Under the pieces are notes generated by a model that was not told where the DNA came from, searched no databases, and worked only from the letters and a program-made list of their open reading frames with translations. Shown one piece after another: positions 25,422 through 33,341 of a stretch of DNA of 64,000 nucleotides. A program made the translations under genes and the position numbers. Origin of the DNA: Streptomyces griseofuscus (lineage in GTDB: Bacteria; Actinomycetota; Actinomycetes; Streptomycetales; Streptomycetaceae); the NCBI RefSeq assembly GCF_014673495.1, contig NZ_CP051006.1, positions 2,976,001-3,040,000 on the forward strand. The letters are read 5' to 3'. Every line of letters begins with the position of its first letter. The stretch's first letter is position 1.

Positions 25422-27122
25422 TCAGAACCCCGCCGGTTCGGTGTACGCGCCCCACTCGTCGCGCAGGACGCCGCAGATCTCGCCGAGGGTCGCCTCCGCG
25501 CGGACCGCGGACAGCATCGGCTCGATCATGTTGGAGCCGTCGTGGGCGGCGGTGAGCAGGGCGGCGAGGGAGGCGCGTACGGCACTCTCGTCGCGCGCCG
25601 CCCTGCGGTCCCCGAGGATCTGGACCTGGGCCCGCTCCACCTCATGGCTGACCCGCAGGATCTCCAGTTCGCCGGTGACGGAACCGGTGTGCGCGTTGAC
25701 GCCCACGACCTTCTTCTCGCCCTTCTCCAGGGCCTGTTGGTAGCGGAAGGCGGACTCGGCGATCTCCCCGGTGAACCAGCCGTCCTCGATCCCGCGCAGG
25801 ATCCCGGAGGTCATCGGGCCGATGGGATGCCGCCCGTCCGGATGGGCCGCGAGCCCCCGTTCCCTGATCTGCTCGAAGATCTTCTCCGCGGCCGCCTCCA
25901 TACGGTCGGTCAGCTGCTCGACGTACCAGGCGCCGCCCAGCGGATCCGCCACCCCCGCGACCCCGGTCTCCTCCATCAGCACCTGCTGGGTGCGCAGCGC
26001 GATCTCCGCGGCCCGCTCGCTGGGCAGCGCCAGCGTCTCGTCCAGGGCGTTGGTGTGCAGCGAGTTGGTCCCGCCGAGCACCGCGGCCAGCGCCTCCACC
26101 GCGGTGCGCACCACGTTGTTGTACGGCTGCTGCGCGGTCAGCGAGACCCCGGCGGTCTGCGTGTGGAACCGCAGCCACTGTGCCTTCTCGCTCCGCGCGC
26201 CGTACACGTCCCGCAGCCAGCGCGCCCAGATGCGCCGCGCGGCACGGAACTTGGCGATCTCCTCGAAGAAATCGACATGGGCGTCGAAGAAGAACGAGAG
26301 GCCGGGCGCGAACACATCGACGTCCAGGCCCCGGCTCATCCCCAGCTCGACGTACCCGAACCCGTCCGCGAGCGTGTACGCCAGCTCCTGCGCGGCCGTC
26401 GCCCCCGCCTCCCGGATGTGGTAGCCGGAGACCGACAGCGGCTTGTAGGCGGGGATGCCGGCGGCGCAGTACTCCATGAGGTCGCCGATGAGGCGCAGAT
26501 GCGGCTCCGGCTGGAAGAGCCACTCCTTCTGGGCGATGTACTCCTTGAAGATGTCCGTCTGGAGCGTGCCGTTGAGGACCGAGGGATCCACGCCCTGCCG
26601 CTCGGCGGCGACCAGGTACATGCAGAAGACGGGCACGGCGGGCCCGCTGATCGTCATCGACGTGGTGACCTCGCCGAGCGGGATGTCCTTGAACAGGACC
26701 TCCATGTCGGCGGCCGAGTCGATCGCCACCCCGCAGTGCCCGACCTCGCCGAGCGAGCGGGGGTCGTCCGAATCCCGGCCCATCAGCGTGGGCATGTCGA
26801 ACGCCACGGACAGCCCGCCGCCGCCCGCGGCGAGGATCATCTTGTAGCGCTCATTGGTCTGCTCGGCGTTGCCGAACCCGGCGAACTGCCGGATGGTCCA
26901 GGTGCGCCCGCGGTAGCCGGTCGAATGGAGCCCCCGGGTGAACGGGTACTCCCCCGGCCAGCCGATCCGCTCGAATCCCTCGTACGTGTCCCCGGGCCGC
27001 GGCCCGTACACCGGCTCCACGGGATCCCCGGAGAGCGTGGAGAAGTCAGCGTCACGCTTGCGCGCGGCGTCGTATCGGGCCTGCCAGCGCCGGCGGCCCT
27101 CCTCGATGGCGTGAGGGTCCAT
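25422..27122 (-). CDS. icmA: Isobutyryl-CoA mutase large subunit
   Basis: The 566-residue protein is the catalytic TIM-barrel subunit of a coenzyme B12-dependent acyl-CoA mutase and lacks the B12-binding domain, which is supplied by a separate small subunit (IcmB) not in this window. It interconverts isobutyryl-CoA and n-butyryl-CoA. Two residues known to separate this enzyme from methylmalonyl-CoA mutase are present: Phe80 (in WTIRQFAGF) and Gln198 (in EYIAQKE), where the methylmalonyl enzyme has Tyr and Arg. The length equals that of characterised Streptomyces IcmA. The ATG at 27122 lies seven bases after a -10 box. Product supplies butyryl-type building blocks for polyketides and links valine breakdown to fatty acids. 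Confidence 0.93.
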   Translation of the reverse strand: MDPHAIEEGRRRWQARYDAARKRDADFSTLSGDPVEPVYGPRPGDTYEGFERIGWPGEYPFTRGLHSTGYRGRTWTIRQFAGFGNAEQTNERYKMILAAGGGGLSVAFDMPTLMGRDSDDPRSLGEVGHCGVAIDSAADMEVLFKDIPLGEVTTSMTISGPAVPVFCMYLVAAERQGVDPSVLNGTLQTDIFKEYIAQKEWLFQPEPHLRLIGDLMEYCAAGIPAYKPLSVSGYHIREAGATAAQELAYTLADGFGYVELGMSRGLDVDVFAPGLSFFFDAHVDFFEEIAKFRAARRIWARWLRDVYGARSEKAQWLRFHTQTAGVSLTAQQPYNNVVRTAVEALAAVLGGTNSLHTNALDETLALPSERAAEIALRTQQVLMEETGVAGVADPLGGAWYVEQLTDRMEAAAEKIFEQIRERGLAAHPDGRHPIGPMTSGILRGIEDGWFTGEIAESAFRYQQALEKGEKKVVGVNAHTGSVTGELEILRVSHEVERAQVQILGDRRAARDESAVRASLAALLTAAHDGSNMIEPMLSAVRAEATLGEICGVLRDEWGAYTEPAGF

Positions 27123-27129
27123 ACCATCG

Positions 27130-27159
27130 AATTTACTTGGACGTCCTAGTACATGTCGA
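27130..27159 (-). promoter_or_regulatory. icmA promoter with palindromic operator filling the spacer
   Basis: On the minus strand, TCGACA (27154-27159), an 18-base spacer and TAAATT (27130-27135) lie immediately upstream of the icmA ATG, so the mRNA is probably leaderless. An 18-base palindrome with one mismatched pair, TACTAGGACGTCCAAGTA (27134-27151), occupies the spacer and overlaps the -10. Binding there should repress. Confidence 0.6.
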
Positions 27160-27215
27160 TGGCAGAGCCGCCGTACGGGTGGGTACGGCGGCTGCGACCG
27201 GGTGTCGCGGCGGGC

Positions 27216-27554
27216 CTACGCCTCGGCGACGGCCGGGGTGCGACCGGCGATCCTGCCGTCCAGCTCCCGGCTGATCTTCCGCTCCACGAAGAAGGCGGCG
27301 GTCGGGATGGTGCCCGCGAGCAGCACCCACAGCTGCTTGCCGACCGGCCACTTCGCCTTGGAGCCCAGGTCGAAGGCGAAGACCAGGTAGACGACGTACA
27401 GCCAGCCGTGGGCGATGGCGATGACACGGGTCATGTCGGCCGCGCCGCTGATGTCCAGCCCGTACTTCGCGATCATGCTCAGGCACAGGAGCACCAGCAG
27501 GACACCCGTGGTGTAGGCCATGACGCGGTAGCGGGTCAGCACGCTTTTCTTCAT
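27216..27554 (-). CDS. DUF3817 membrane protein
   Basis: The 112-residue protein has three hydrophobic segments (about 8-30, 43-65, 72-92) with the family motif HGWLYVVYLVF and a charged C-terminal tail containing FFVERK. The family has no known activity. The ATG at 27554 lacks a clear ribosome site but is seven bases after TACGCT, so it may be leaderless or depend on read-through from marR, 43 bases upstream. A second DUF3817 gene lies at 30027-30371. Confidence 0.82.
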   Translation of the reverse strand: MKKSVLTRYRVMAYTTGVLLVLLCLSMIAKYGLDISGAADMTRVIAIAHGWLYVVYLVFAFDLGSKAKWPVGKQLWVLLAGTIPTAAFFVERKISRELDGRIAGRTPAVAEA

Positions 27555-27597
27555 GGAGTCGAGCGTAACCACCCGTTCCGGGAGATCTTGCCGGGGG

Positions 27598-28107
27598 TCA
27601 CCCCTCGTCGAAGTCCAGCGCCGCGATCCGCAGCGGGCGGAACATCGCGAAGATCTCCCGGCACTCCTCCGCGTCGTACGCCCCGAGACCGAAGTCCATG
27701 GCCATGAGGTCGTGGGAGGCCGCGTCGACCACCTCGCGGCCCTTGTCGGTGATCACGGCGAGGGTGCCGCGCCCGTCGTTGGGGTTGGGCCGCTTGGCGA
27801 CCAGGCCGGACTTCACCAGCCGGTCGACGGTGTTCGTCACGGAGGTGGGGTGCACCATGAGCCGCTCGCCGATCTTGGACATCGGCAGCTCGCCGGCCTT
27901 GGAGAAGGTGAGCAGCACCAGCGCCTCGTAGCGGGCGAACGTCAGCCCGTACGGCTTGACCACCGCGTCCACCTCGGCGAGCAGGATCTGCTGGGCCCGC
28001 ATGATCGAGGTGATCGCGGCCATGGACGGCACATTGCCCCAGCGCTGCTGCCACAGCTCGTCGGCGCGGGCGATGGGGTCGAACGGGAGGCTGAGAGGCT
28101 TCGGCAC
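27598..28107 (-). CDS. MarR-family regulator
   Basis: The 169-residue protein has the MarR winged helix (about 55-125) with the wing segment NPNDGRGTLAVITDKGREVV, and helical dimerisation ends. GTG start at 28107. It is upstream of and in the same direction as a DUF3817 gene and icmA; control of icmA through the palindrome at 27134-27151 is possible but unproven. The wing sequence is strongly conserved among actinobacterial homologues. Confidence 0.87.
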   Translation of the reverse strand: MPKPLSLPFDPIARADELWQQRWGNVPSMAAITSIMRAQQILLAEVDAVVKPYGLTFARYEALVLLTFSKAGELPMSKIGERLMVHPTSVTNTVDRLVKSGLVAKRPNPNDGRGTLAVITDKGREVVDAASHDLMAMDFGLGAYDAEECREIFAMFRPLRIAALDFDEG

Positions 28108-28234
28108 GTCATCAGACCCTACCCGCCGGTCATATGCCGGTCAGCTCCGTCTCATCTTTCGGCCATGGCGGGCCGCTTCCTCCCGCCGCCCACCTCGGCC
28201 ACCACCCCTCGCCGCCCGGCCCGGCCACCGTCCC

Positions 28235-28882
28235 TCACCGCCCGGCGCGCCGCAGACGATGCCGTACGGCCCGCTGCGCGACCGGCCCCAGCTCCTCCAG
28301 CGCCGCCACCAGCGCGGCCAGCTGGTCCAGCGCCGCGAGCGCCGCCTGCGCCCCCTGCGCGTCGGCCCCCTCGTACAGCTCGATCCCCACGAACGACGCG
28401 GCCACCGCCCGCGCGAGCCCCGCGGGGTCGACGAACTCGGCGACCGGGGTCCCGGCGAGCACCCGGGTGAGCACCTGTTCGATCTCGGCGATCCACAGCC
28501 GCAGCCCCGCCGCCGTCGCGGGCCCGAGCGCCGCGTGCGTGGGGGCGCCGGCGAGCAGCTGGCCCAGAAGGGCGACATGGCCGCCGTCCCGCTCGCTCGC
28601 ATGGATCTCCCGGCCGACGGCGAGCAGTCCGGACAGGGAGGTGACCGCGGCGAGCCGCTCCCGGTAGCGGTCGACCGCCTGCTGCGCGCCGTACCGGCAG
28701 GCCGCCGCGAGCAGCTCGTCCACCGTGCCGAAGTGGTAGAAGACCAGCGCCTGGTTGACGCCGGCCGCCGCGGCCACCGTACGGGCCGAGGTCTTGGCGA
28801 TGCCCTGCTCGGTGAGCGTGCGCAGGGCGCCCTCCAGCAGCTTGGTCCTGGTCTCCCGGGCCTTCGGCGTCTCGGGGCTCAC
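28235..28882 (-). CDS. TetR-family regulator, likely autoregulated
   Basis: The 215-residue protein begins MSPETPKARETRTKLLEGAL (GTG at 28882, overlapping the upstream stop by four bases) and has a TetR helix-turn-helix (VAAAAGVNQALVFYHFGTV). The ligand domain is Ala/Leu-rich. It is the second gene of a pair with an SRPBCC-like gene, and two 16-bp palindromes upstream of that pair (TTGAGCG-N2-CGCTCAA type) are the probable operators. Inducer unknown. Confidence 0.86.
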   Translation of the reverse strand: MSPETPKARETRTKLLEGALRTLTEQGIAKTSARTVAAAAGVNQALVFYHFGTVDELLAAACRYGAQQAVDRYRERLAAVTSLSGLLAVGREIHASERDGGHVALLGQLLAGAPTHAALGPATAAGLRLWIAEIEQVLTRVLAGTPVAEFVDPAGLARAVAASFVGIELYEGADAQGAQAALAALDQLAALVAALEELGPVAQRAVRHRLRRAGR

Positions 28883-29643
28883 GCGGGCGCCTCCCCGCGC
28901 TGCTGGAGGGTGCGCAGCAGCCGCGGTGCCCGGATCCGGGTGGCGGGGGCGCGCAGGCAGCGGCGGGCGGCCGGGGTGCAGGCGAGCGGCGACTTGAACA
29001 GGGCGAGGCAGACCGCGGCGAGCAGCAGCACCGGGCACAGGTAGGCCATGGCGGCGGCGAACGATCCGAACAGGCGCGTCAGCCGTTCAAGGCGCAGCCC
29101 GCCGAGGCACGCGGTGAGCAGCAGGAGGCGTACGGCGATCTCGGCGAGCCAGTTGCACAGGGCGCGCTCGGGGGTGATGCCGCGCTCCAGCCAGAGCCGG
29201 AGCCGGTCGAAGGACCAGGCGGTGGCCCAGTCGAGCAGCGGGCGCACCAGCAGGCGGTCGGCGGTGGCGCCGAGGGCTCCGCCGCGGGGGCGGTAGTCGT
29301 AGCCGGTGAGGAAGCGCACACCCCGGTCGTCGGGGACGTAGCGCCAGTAGCCGCTGCCCTCGGCGATCAGACCGAGGGGGTGCGTGGAGGAGAAGCACAG
29401 GGCGGAGGCGCGGGTGCCGTCGGGGCGTTCCTTCTCGCCGGCCGAGACGCCGGTGCCGCAGAGGGTGAGAAAGGGGGGCAGGCGCGCGGTGAAGCGGAAG
29501 GGGCGCGGCTCGCCGGGGGCGCTCGGGAGGTGGTGGAGCTCGGTGACGAGCAGGTACCAGCGGCGGTGCAGGACGGGGTCCTGGGTGTGCGCCCACAGTC
29601 TGTCGAGGTCGGCGCGTATGTGTGTCTCCGTATAGAGACCCAT
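28879..29643 (-). CDS. Membrane-associated protein with SRPBCC-like N-terminal domain
   Basis: The 254-residue protein begins MGLYTETHIRADLDRLWAHT, resembling the start of START/SRPBCC lipid-binding domains, which bind hydrophobic ligands. Two hydrophobic segments follow at about 170-190 and 203-225, and the tail is arginine-rich. I do not recognise the exact family. The ATG at 29643 follows GGGGGAA. It shares an operon with a TetR regulator, so it is likely induced by the regulator's ligand. Confidence 0.65.
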   Translation of the reverse strand: MGLYTETHIRADLDRLWAHTQDPVLHRRWYLLVTELHHLPSAPGEPRPFRFTARLPPFLTLCGTGVSAGEKERPDGTRASALCFSSTHPLGLIAEGSGYWRYVPDDRGVRFLTGYDYRPRGGALGATADRLLVRPLLDWATAWSFDRLRLWLERGITPERALCNWLAEIAVRLLLLTACLGGLRLERLTRLFGSFAAAMAYLCPVLLLAAVCLALFKSPLACTPAARRCLRAPATRIRAPRLLRTLQQRGEAPA

Positions 29644-29669
29644 GGTGTTCCCCCACGTCAGGCCGCTGG

Positions 29670-29685
29670 TTGAGCGACCGCTCAA
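29670..29685. promoter_or_regulatory. TetR operator 1 (TTGAGCG-AC-CGCTCAA)
   Basis: An exact 7-bp inverted repeat with a two-base centre, 27 bases upstream of the SRPBCC-like ATG. With flanking AAAGG it forms a 17-base inverted copy of operator 2. Confidence 0.6.
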
Positions 29686-29712
29686 AGGATCTTCGAGAAG
29701 ACGGTACTTCCT

Positions 29713-29728
29713 TTGAGCGGTCGCTCGA
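29713..29728. promoter_or_regulatory. TetR operator 2 (TTGAGCG-GT-CGCTCGA)
   Basis: A near-perfect copy of operator 1, 43 bases away centre to centre (about four helical turns) and in opposite orientation; two bases past it is the stop codon of the upstream gene. Cooperative binding is plausible. Confidence 0.6.
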
Positions 29729-29730
29729 AA

Positions 29731-30030
29731 CTACTGGCCCGCCAGGTGGCGTTCGACCGTCTCCACCTTGGAGGTGAGTCCGTCGGTGACACCGGGGCGG
29801 ATGTCGGCCTTGAGGACGAGGGAGACGCGCGGGGCGCGCGCTTCCACGGCGGCGACGGCGCGCCGGACGACGTCCATGACCTCGTCCCAGCTCTCGCCCT
29901 CGATCGAGGTGAACATGGCGTCGGTGCGGTTCGGCAGGCCGGACTCGCGGACCACGCGGACGGCTTCGGCGACGTACTCCCCGACGTCCTCACCGACACC
30001 GAGGGGGGTCACGGAGAAGGCGACGATCAT
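29731..30030 (-). CDS. MTH1187-family thiamine-binding protein (DUF77)
   Basis: The 99-residue protein begins [20 protein letters not shown] and has the ferredoxin-like fold motif pattern of the MTH1187/YkoF-like family, including [17 protein letters not shown], which lines the thiamine-type ligand pocket in structures. The physiological role is not established; binding of thiamine or related pyrimidines is inferred. ATGA overlap with the upstream DUF3817 gene shows cotranscription. Confidence 0.85.
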   Translation of the reverse strand: MIVAFSVTPLGVGEDVGEYVAEAVRVVRESGLPNRTDAMFTSIEGESWDEVMDVVRRAVAAVEARAPRVSLVLKADIRPGVTDGLTSKVETVERHLAGQ

Positions 30031-30371
30031 GCGTTCACGACCCCTTCCTTGCGGGCGCGGGCGGCGGTCACGGCGGCCTCGGCCTCGCGGCGCAGCTTGC
30101 GCTCGGCGAAGAAGCCGCCGGTGGGCAGCACCGACAGGACGAAGTAGAGGGCGGCGGTGCCGGGGCTCCACTTGGCGCGGTTCCAGGCGTCCGCCCAGAA
30201 GAGCACGTACAGGACGAACAGGACACCGTGGATCGCGCCCATCACGGGCACCGCGTTGAAGTCCGTGGTCCGCTTCAGCACCGAGCAGACGAGCAGGACG
30301 ATGAAGGACACGGCCTCGGGGGCGGAGACGAGGCGGAGGCGGCGGATGGCGGTGGCGGTCTTGATGTCCAC
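30027..30371 (-). CDS. DUF3817 membrane protein (second copy)
   Basis: The 114-residue protein has three hydrophobic segments (about 16-33, 42-62, 72-92) and the motif [11 protein letters not shown] matching that of the other DUF3817 gene, plus [10 protein letters not shown] near the end. ATG at 30371. It is cotranscribed with the thiamine-binding-like gene. The two DUF3817 copies, 2.5 kb apart, are diverged paralogues, not a recent duplication. Confidence 0.82.
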   Translation of the reverse strand: MDIKTATAIRRLRLVSAPEAVSFIVLLVCSVLKRTTDFNAVPVMGAIHGVLFVLYVLFWADAWNRAKWSPGTAALYFVLSVLPTGGFFAERKLRREAEAAVTAARARKEGVVNA

Positions 30372-30617
30372 GGGTCACCTTCGGTGGGAGTTGCGAGGAG
30401 TGGCGGCCGGCCGGGTCCGGCGGTCGCCGGTCCGGGGTTGCCGGACCGAGGTGTTCGGTCCGGCGGTTACGGAGCGCCGTCGGGGGGCTACCGGTTTGTG
30501 AACGCACGCACAAGCGTGCCGCCATTGTGGCAAACCGCGCCCCTAGGGGTCCGCTCAGGGTGCGGCTCCACCCGCGGGTGCTGTTCGGTCCACCCGCGCT
30601 GCCGCTACTTTCGCAGC

Positions 30618-31256
30618 GTGGCGATGTTCCGATTGCAGGGCAGCAAGGTGCTCGCCGTCGAGATGACCGGGGACGCCGTGAAGGCGAAGAACGGCTCGAT
30701 GGTCGCGTACGACGGGCAGATGTCGTTCAAGAAACTCACCGGGGGTGGGGACGGGCTGCGCGGGATGGTGACCCGCCGGCTCACCGGTGAGCAGATGGCG
30801 GTGATGGAGGTGAAGGGGCATGGGACCTGCTGGTTCGCCGACCGGGCGACCGAGATCAATCTGGTGCGCCTCCAGGGCGAGAAGCTGTACGTGGAGTCGA
30901 GCAACCTGCTGGTGACGGACGCGGCGCTGCGTACGGGCACCACGTTCACCGGGCTGCGCGGCGCCTCCCAGGGCAACGGCCTGTTCACCACGACGGTGGA
31001 GGGGCACGGACAGGCGGCGATCATGTCCGACGGCCCCGCGGTGGCACTCCGGGTCAGCCCCCAGTACCCGCTGACCGTCGACCCGGGGGCCTATGTCGCC
31101 CATCAGGGCAATGTCCGGCAGTCCTTCCAGTCCGGTGTGACGTTCCGCACCTTCCTCGGGGAGGGCGGCGGCGAGGCCTTCCAGATCCGCTTCGAGGGGG
31201 ACGGCCTGGTGTACGTGCAGCCGAGCGAGCGGAACACGATCGCGGGGGACCTGTGA
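30618..31256 (+). CDS. AIM24-family protein 1
   Basis: The 212-residue protein (GTG start; ATG at 30624 also possible) is an all-beta AIM24/DUF124 protein with repeated glycine-rich strands such as [18 protein letters not shown] and [12 protein letters not shown]. Eukaryotic AIM24 acts in mitochondrial inner membrane organisation; the bacterial role is unknown. A TACTTT box (30606-30611) lies six bases before the GTG, suggesting a leaderless mRNA. It is the first of three adjacent AIM24 genes. Confidence 0.85.
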   Translation: MAMFRLQGSKVLAVEMTGDAVKAKNGSMVAYDGQMSFKKLTGGGDGLRGMVTRRLTGEQMAVMEVKGHGTCWFADRATEINLVRLQGEKLYVESSNLLVTDAALRTGTTFTGLRGASQGNGLFTTTVEGHGQAAIMSDGPAVALRVSPQYPLTVDPGAYVAHQGNVRQSFQSGVTFRTFLGEGGGEAFQIRFEGDGLVYVQPSERNTIAGDL

Positions 31257-31257
31257 G

Positions 31258-31908
31258 ATGACCTTCCGAGAGATCAACTCCAAGATGGTGGAGGCGACCG
31301 TGCTCCCCGGGCAGCGGCTGTTCAGCCAGCGCGGGGCGATGCTCGCCTACAAGGGGGACGTGTCCTTCGCGCCCAACATCCAGGGCGGCCAGGGCGGGGT
31401 GATGTCCATGCTGGGGCGCCGGGTGTCCGGCGAGGCGACCCCGCTGATGACCGTCGAGGGCAGCGGCACGGTGTTCTTCGGGCACGGCGGCCATCACATC
31501 CATGTCATCCACCTCACCGGCGACACCCTGTACGTGGAGGCGGACCGCCTGCTCGCCTTCGAGGGCACACTGCGCCAGGGCACGATGTTCATGGGCTCGC
31601 AGGGCGGGGTGATGGGCCTGGTGCGCGGCCAGGTCACCGGCCAGGGGCTGTTCACCACCACCCTCCAGGGCCAGGGCGAAGTCGCCGTGATGGCGCACGG
31701 CGGCGTCTTCGAGCTGCCGATCAGCCCCGAGCGCCCGGTGCATGTGGACCCCCAGGCCTACGTCGCCCACCACGGCGACGTGCGCAACCGGCTGTCCACC
31801 GCCCTCGGCTGGCGCGAGATGGTGGGCCGCGGCTCCGGCGAGGCGTTCCAGCTGGAGCTGAGCGGCAGCGGCACGGTGTACGTCCAGGCCTCGGAGGAGA
31901 AGCTGTGA
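31258..31908 (+). CDS. AIM24-family protein 2
   Basis: The 216-residue protein has the same fold and length as its neighbour, with the strand motifs QRLFSQRGAMLAYKGDVSF and GSGEAFQLELSGSGTVYVQ. The ATG is one base past the previous stop and the end overlaps the third gene by four bases, so all three are one operon. Equal stoichiometry and divergence suggest the three form a mixed oligomer; that is inference. Confidence 0.87.
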   Translation: MTFREINSKMVEATVLPGQRLFSQRGAMLAYKGDVSFAPNIQGGQGGVMSMLGRRVSGEATPLMTVEGSGTVFFGHGGHHIHVIHLTGDTLYVEADRLLAFEGTLRQGTMFMGSQGGVMGLVRGQVTGQGLFTTTLQGQGEVAVMAHGGVFELPISPERPVHVDPQAYVAHHGDVRNRLSTALGWREMVGRGSGEAFQLELSGSGTVYVQASEEKL

Positions 31909-32729
31909 GCGCGTACTCAGGCACCTACGGCACCGCCGGCCCCGGCGGCCCGGTGGTGTACGACCCGATGACCCTGCCCGTCGACGACAACGTGAACAGC
32001 TACACGTTCTGCGTCGAGCTCAAGGACGGGCAGTGGTTCCTCCAGAAGGGGAAGATGATCGCCTACTACGGGGCGATCGAGTTCAACGGCATTGGACACG
32101 GCCGGCTCGACCATCTGGTGCGCACCTCGTTCCATTCGCCACTGCACGCGAGCGACTGGGTCGTGGCGAGCGGCTCGGGCAAGATGCTGCTCGCCGACCG
32201 GGCCTTCGACGTCAACTCGTACGACCTGGACGACGGGAACTTGACCATTCGCGCGGGCAATCTGCTCGCTTTTCAGCCAAGTCTTGCGCTCAAACAATCG
32301 ATCGTGCCGGGTTTTCTGACCCTCATCGGAACCGGAAGATTCGTGGCCGCGTCCAACGGACCGGTGGTGTTCATGGAGCCTCCCCTGCGGGTGGATCCCC
32401 AGGCACTCGTCGGCTGGGCCGACTGCCCCTCCCCGTGCCATCACTACGACCATGGGTACCTGACCGGTGTACTGGGCGGACTCCGTGCGATGACGGGCCT
32501 GGGCGGGGTTTCCGGGGAGGAGCACCAGTTCGAGTTCGTGGGCGCCGGGACCGTGCTGCTCCAGTCCTCGGAGGCGCTGATGGCGGAGGCCGACACGGGG
32601 GTCGTACCGTCCGATCCGGGCACTCCGGGCGGTGGCGTACCGGGGCGGCCCGGACACGGTCCGCAACCACCCGGTGCACCGCGTCTTCCCGGACAGCTGG
32701 GGGACCTCCAGCGTCGCTTCGGGCTGTGA
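31905..32729 (+). CDS. AIM24-family protein 3 with Pro/Gly-rich tail
   Basis: The 274-residue protein has the AIM24 beta fold to about residue 225, including KDGQWFLQKGKMIAYYGAIE, and a low-complexity Pro/Gly-rich tail (about 232-274) absent from the other two. It has two cysteines and histidines in the insertion WADCPSPCHHYDHGYL, which might bind metal. A short A+T-richer stretch (32250-32345) interrupts the usual base composition of the gene. GTG start overlaps the previous stop. Confidence 0.84.
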   Translation: MSAYSGTYGTAGPGGPVVYDPMTLPVDDNVNSYTFCVELKDGQWFLQKGKMIAYYGAIEFNGIGHGRLDHLVRTSFHSPLHASDWVVASGSGKMLLADRAFDVNSYDLDDGNLTIRAGNLLAFQPSLALKQSIVPGFLTLIGTGRFVAASNGPVVFMEPPLRVDPQALVGWADCPSPCHHYDHGYLTGVLGGLRAMTGLGGVSGEEHQFEFVGAGTVLLQSSEALMAEADTGVVPSDPGTPGGGVPGRPGHGPQPPGAPRLPGQLGDLQRRFGL

Positions 32730-32821
32730 GCGGTAGTCTGCGGAGTGTGACGTCGAACGCGTGCGCACAGTCACACCACCCGAAGTAGTTCGCCATTCAA
32801 CTTCTTAGGTAGACTTCATTC

Positions 32822-33298
32822 ATGGAGACCGAAACGGCCACGCGCTGGCTGACCGATGCGGAGCAGTGCGCCTGGCGCACCCACCTGGAGGTCAACAGGC
32901 TGTTGACGTACCAGCTGGAGAAGGATTTGCAGCCGTTCGGCCTGACGATGAACGATTACGAGATCCTCGTGAACCTGTCCGAGTCGGAGGACGTGCGGAT
33001 GCGGATGAGCGACCTCGCCTCCGCCACGCTCCAGTCCAAGAGCCGGCTCTCGCACCAGATCACGCGGATGGAGAACGCGGACCTCGTGCGCCGCGAGAAT
33101 TGTGAATCGGATCGGCGGGGGCTGTACGCGGTGCTCACGGAGCACGGCATGGAGACGATGAAGAAGGTGTCGCCGCACCATGTGTCCTCGGTGCGCCGGC
33201 ACTTCATCGACCTGCTCTCACCGGAGGCCCTGGTGGAGCTGGACAAGGCACTGAAGCCGATCGCGGAACACCTGCGGGGACAGCGGGGGCGCCCCTAG
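32822..33298 (+). CDS. absC: AbsC-type MarR-family global antibiotic regulator
   Basis: The 158-residue protein is a MarR winged helix with DLASATLQSKSRLSHQITRME as recognition region and the wing CESDRRGLYAVLTEHG. From memory it corresponds to S. coelicolor AbsC (SCO5405), a zinc-responsive regulator of antibiotic and coelibactin genes; the neighbouring order supports this. The ATG is six bases after TAGACT (32810-32815), consistent with a leaderless mRNA. The upstream region is relatively A+T-rich with ACTTC repeats (32800-32816) that may be its own binding site. Confidence 0.85.
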   Translation: METETATRWLTDAEQCAWRTHLEVNRLLTYQLEKDLQPFGLTMNDYEILVNLSESEDVRMRMSDLASATLQSKSRLSHQITRMENADLVRRENCESDRRGLYAVLTEHGMETMKKVSPHHVSSVRRHFIDLLSPEALVELDKALKPIAEHLRGQRGRP

Positions 33299-33301
33299 GC
33301 A

Positions 33302-33339
33302 GCGCGGTCCCGCGCCCCGAGAGGGGCGCGGGACCGCGC
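33302..33339. terminator. Bidirectional terminator between absC and MFS gene
   Basis: A perfect 17-bp stem (GCGCGGTCCCGCGCCCC, GAGA loop) starts three bases past the absC stop and ends two bases before the MFS stop. Confidence 0.88.
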
Positions 33340-33341
33340 GA

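Noticed and set aside
25422..27122. Methylmalonyl-CoA mutase assignment
   Set aside because: Phe80/Gln198 and the missing B12 domain point to the isobutyryl-CoA mutase large subunit.
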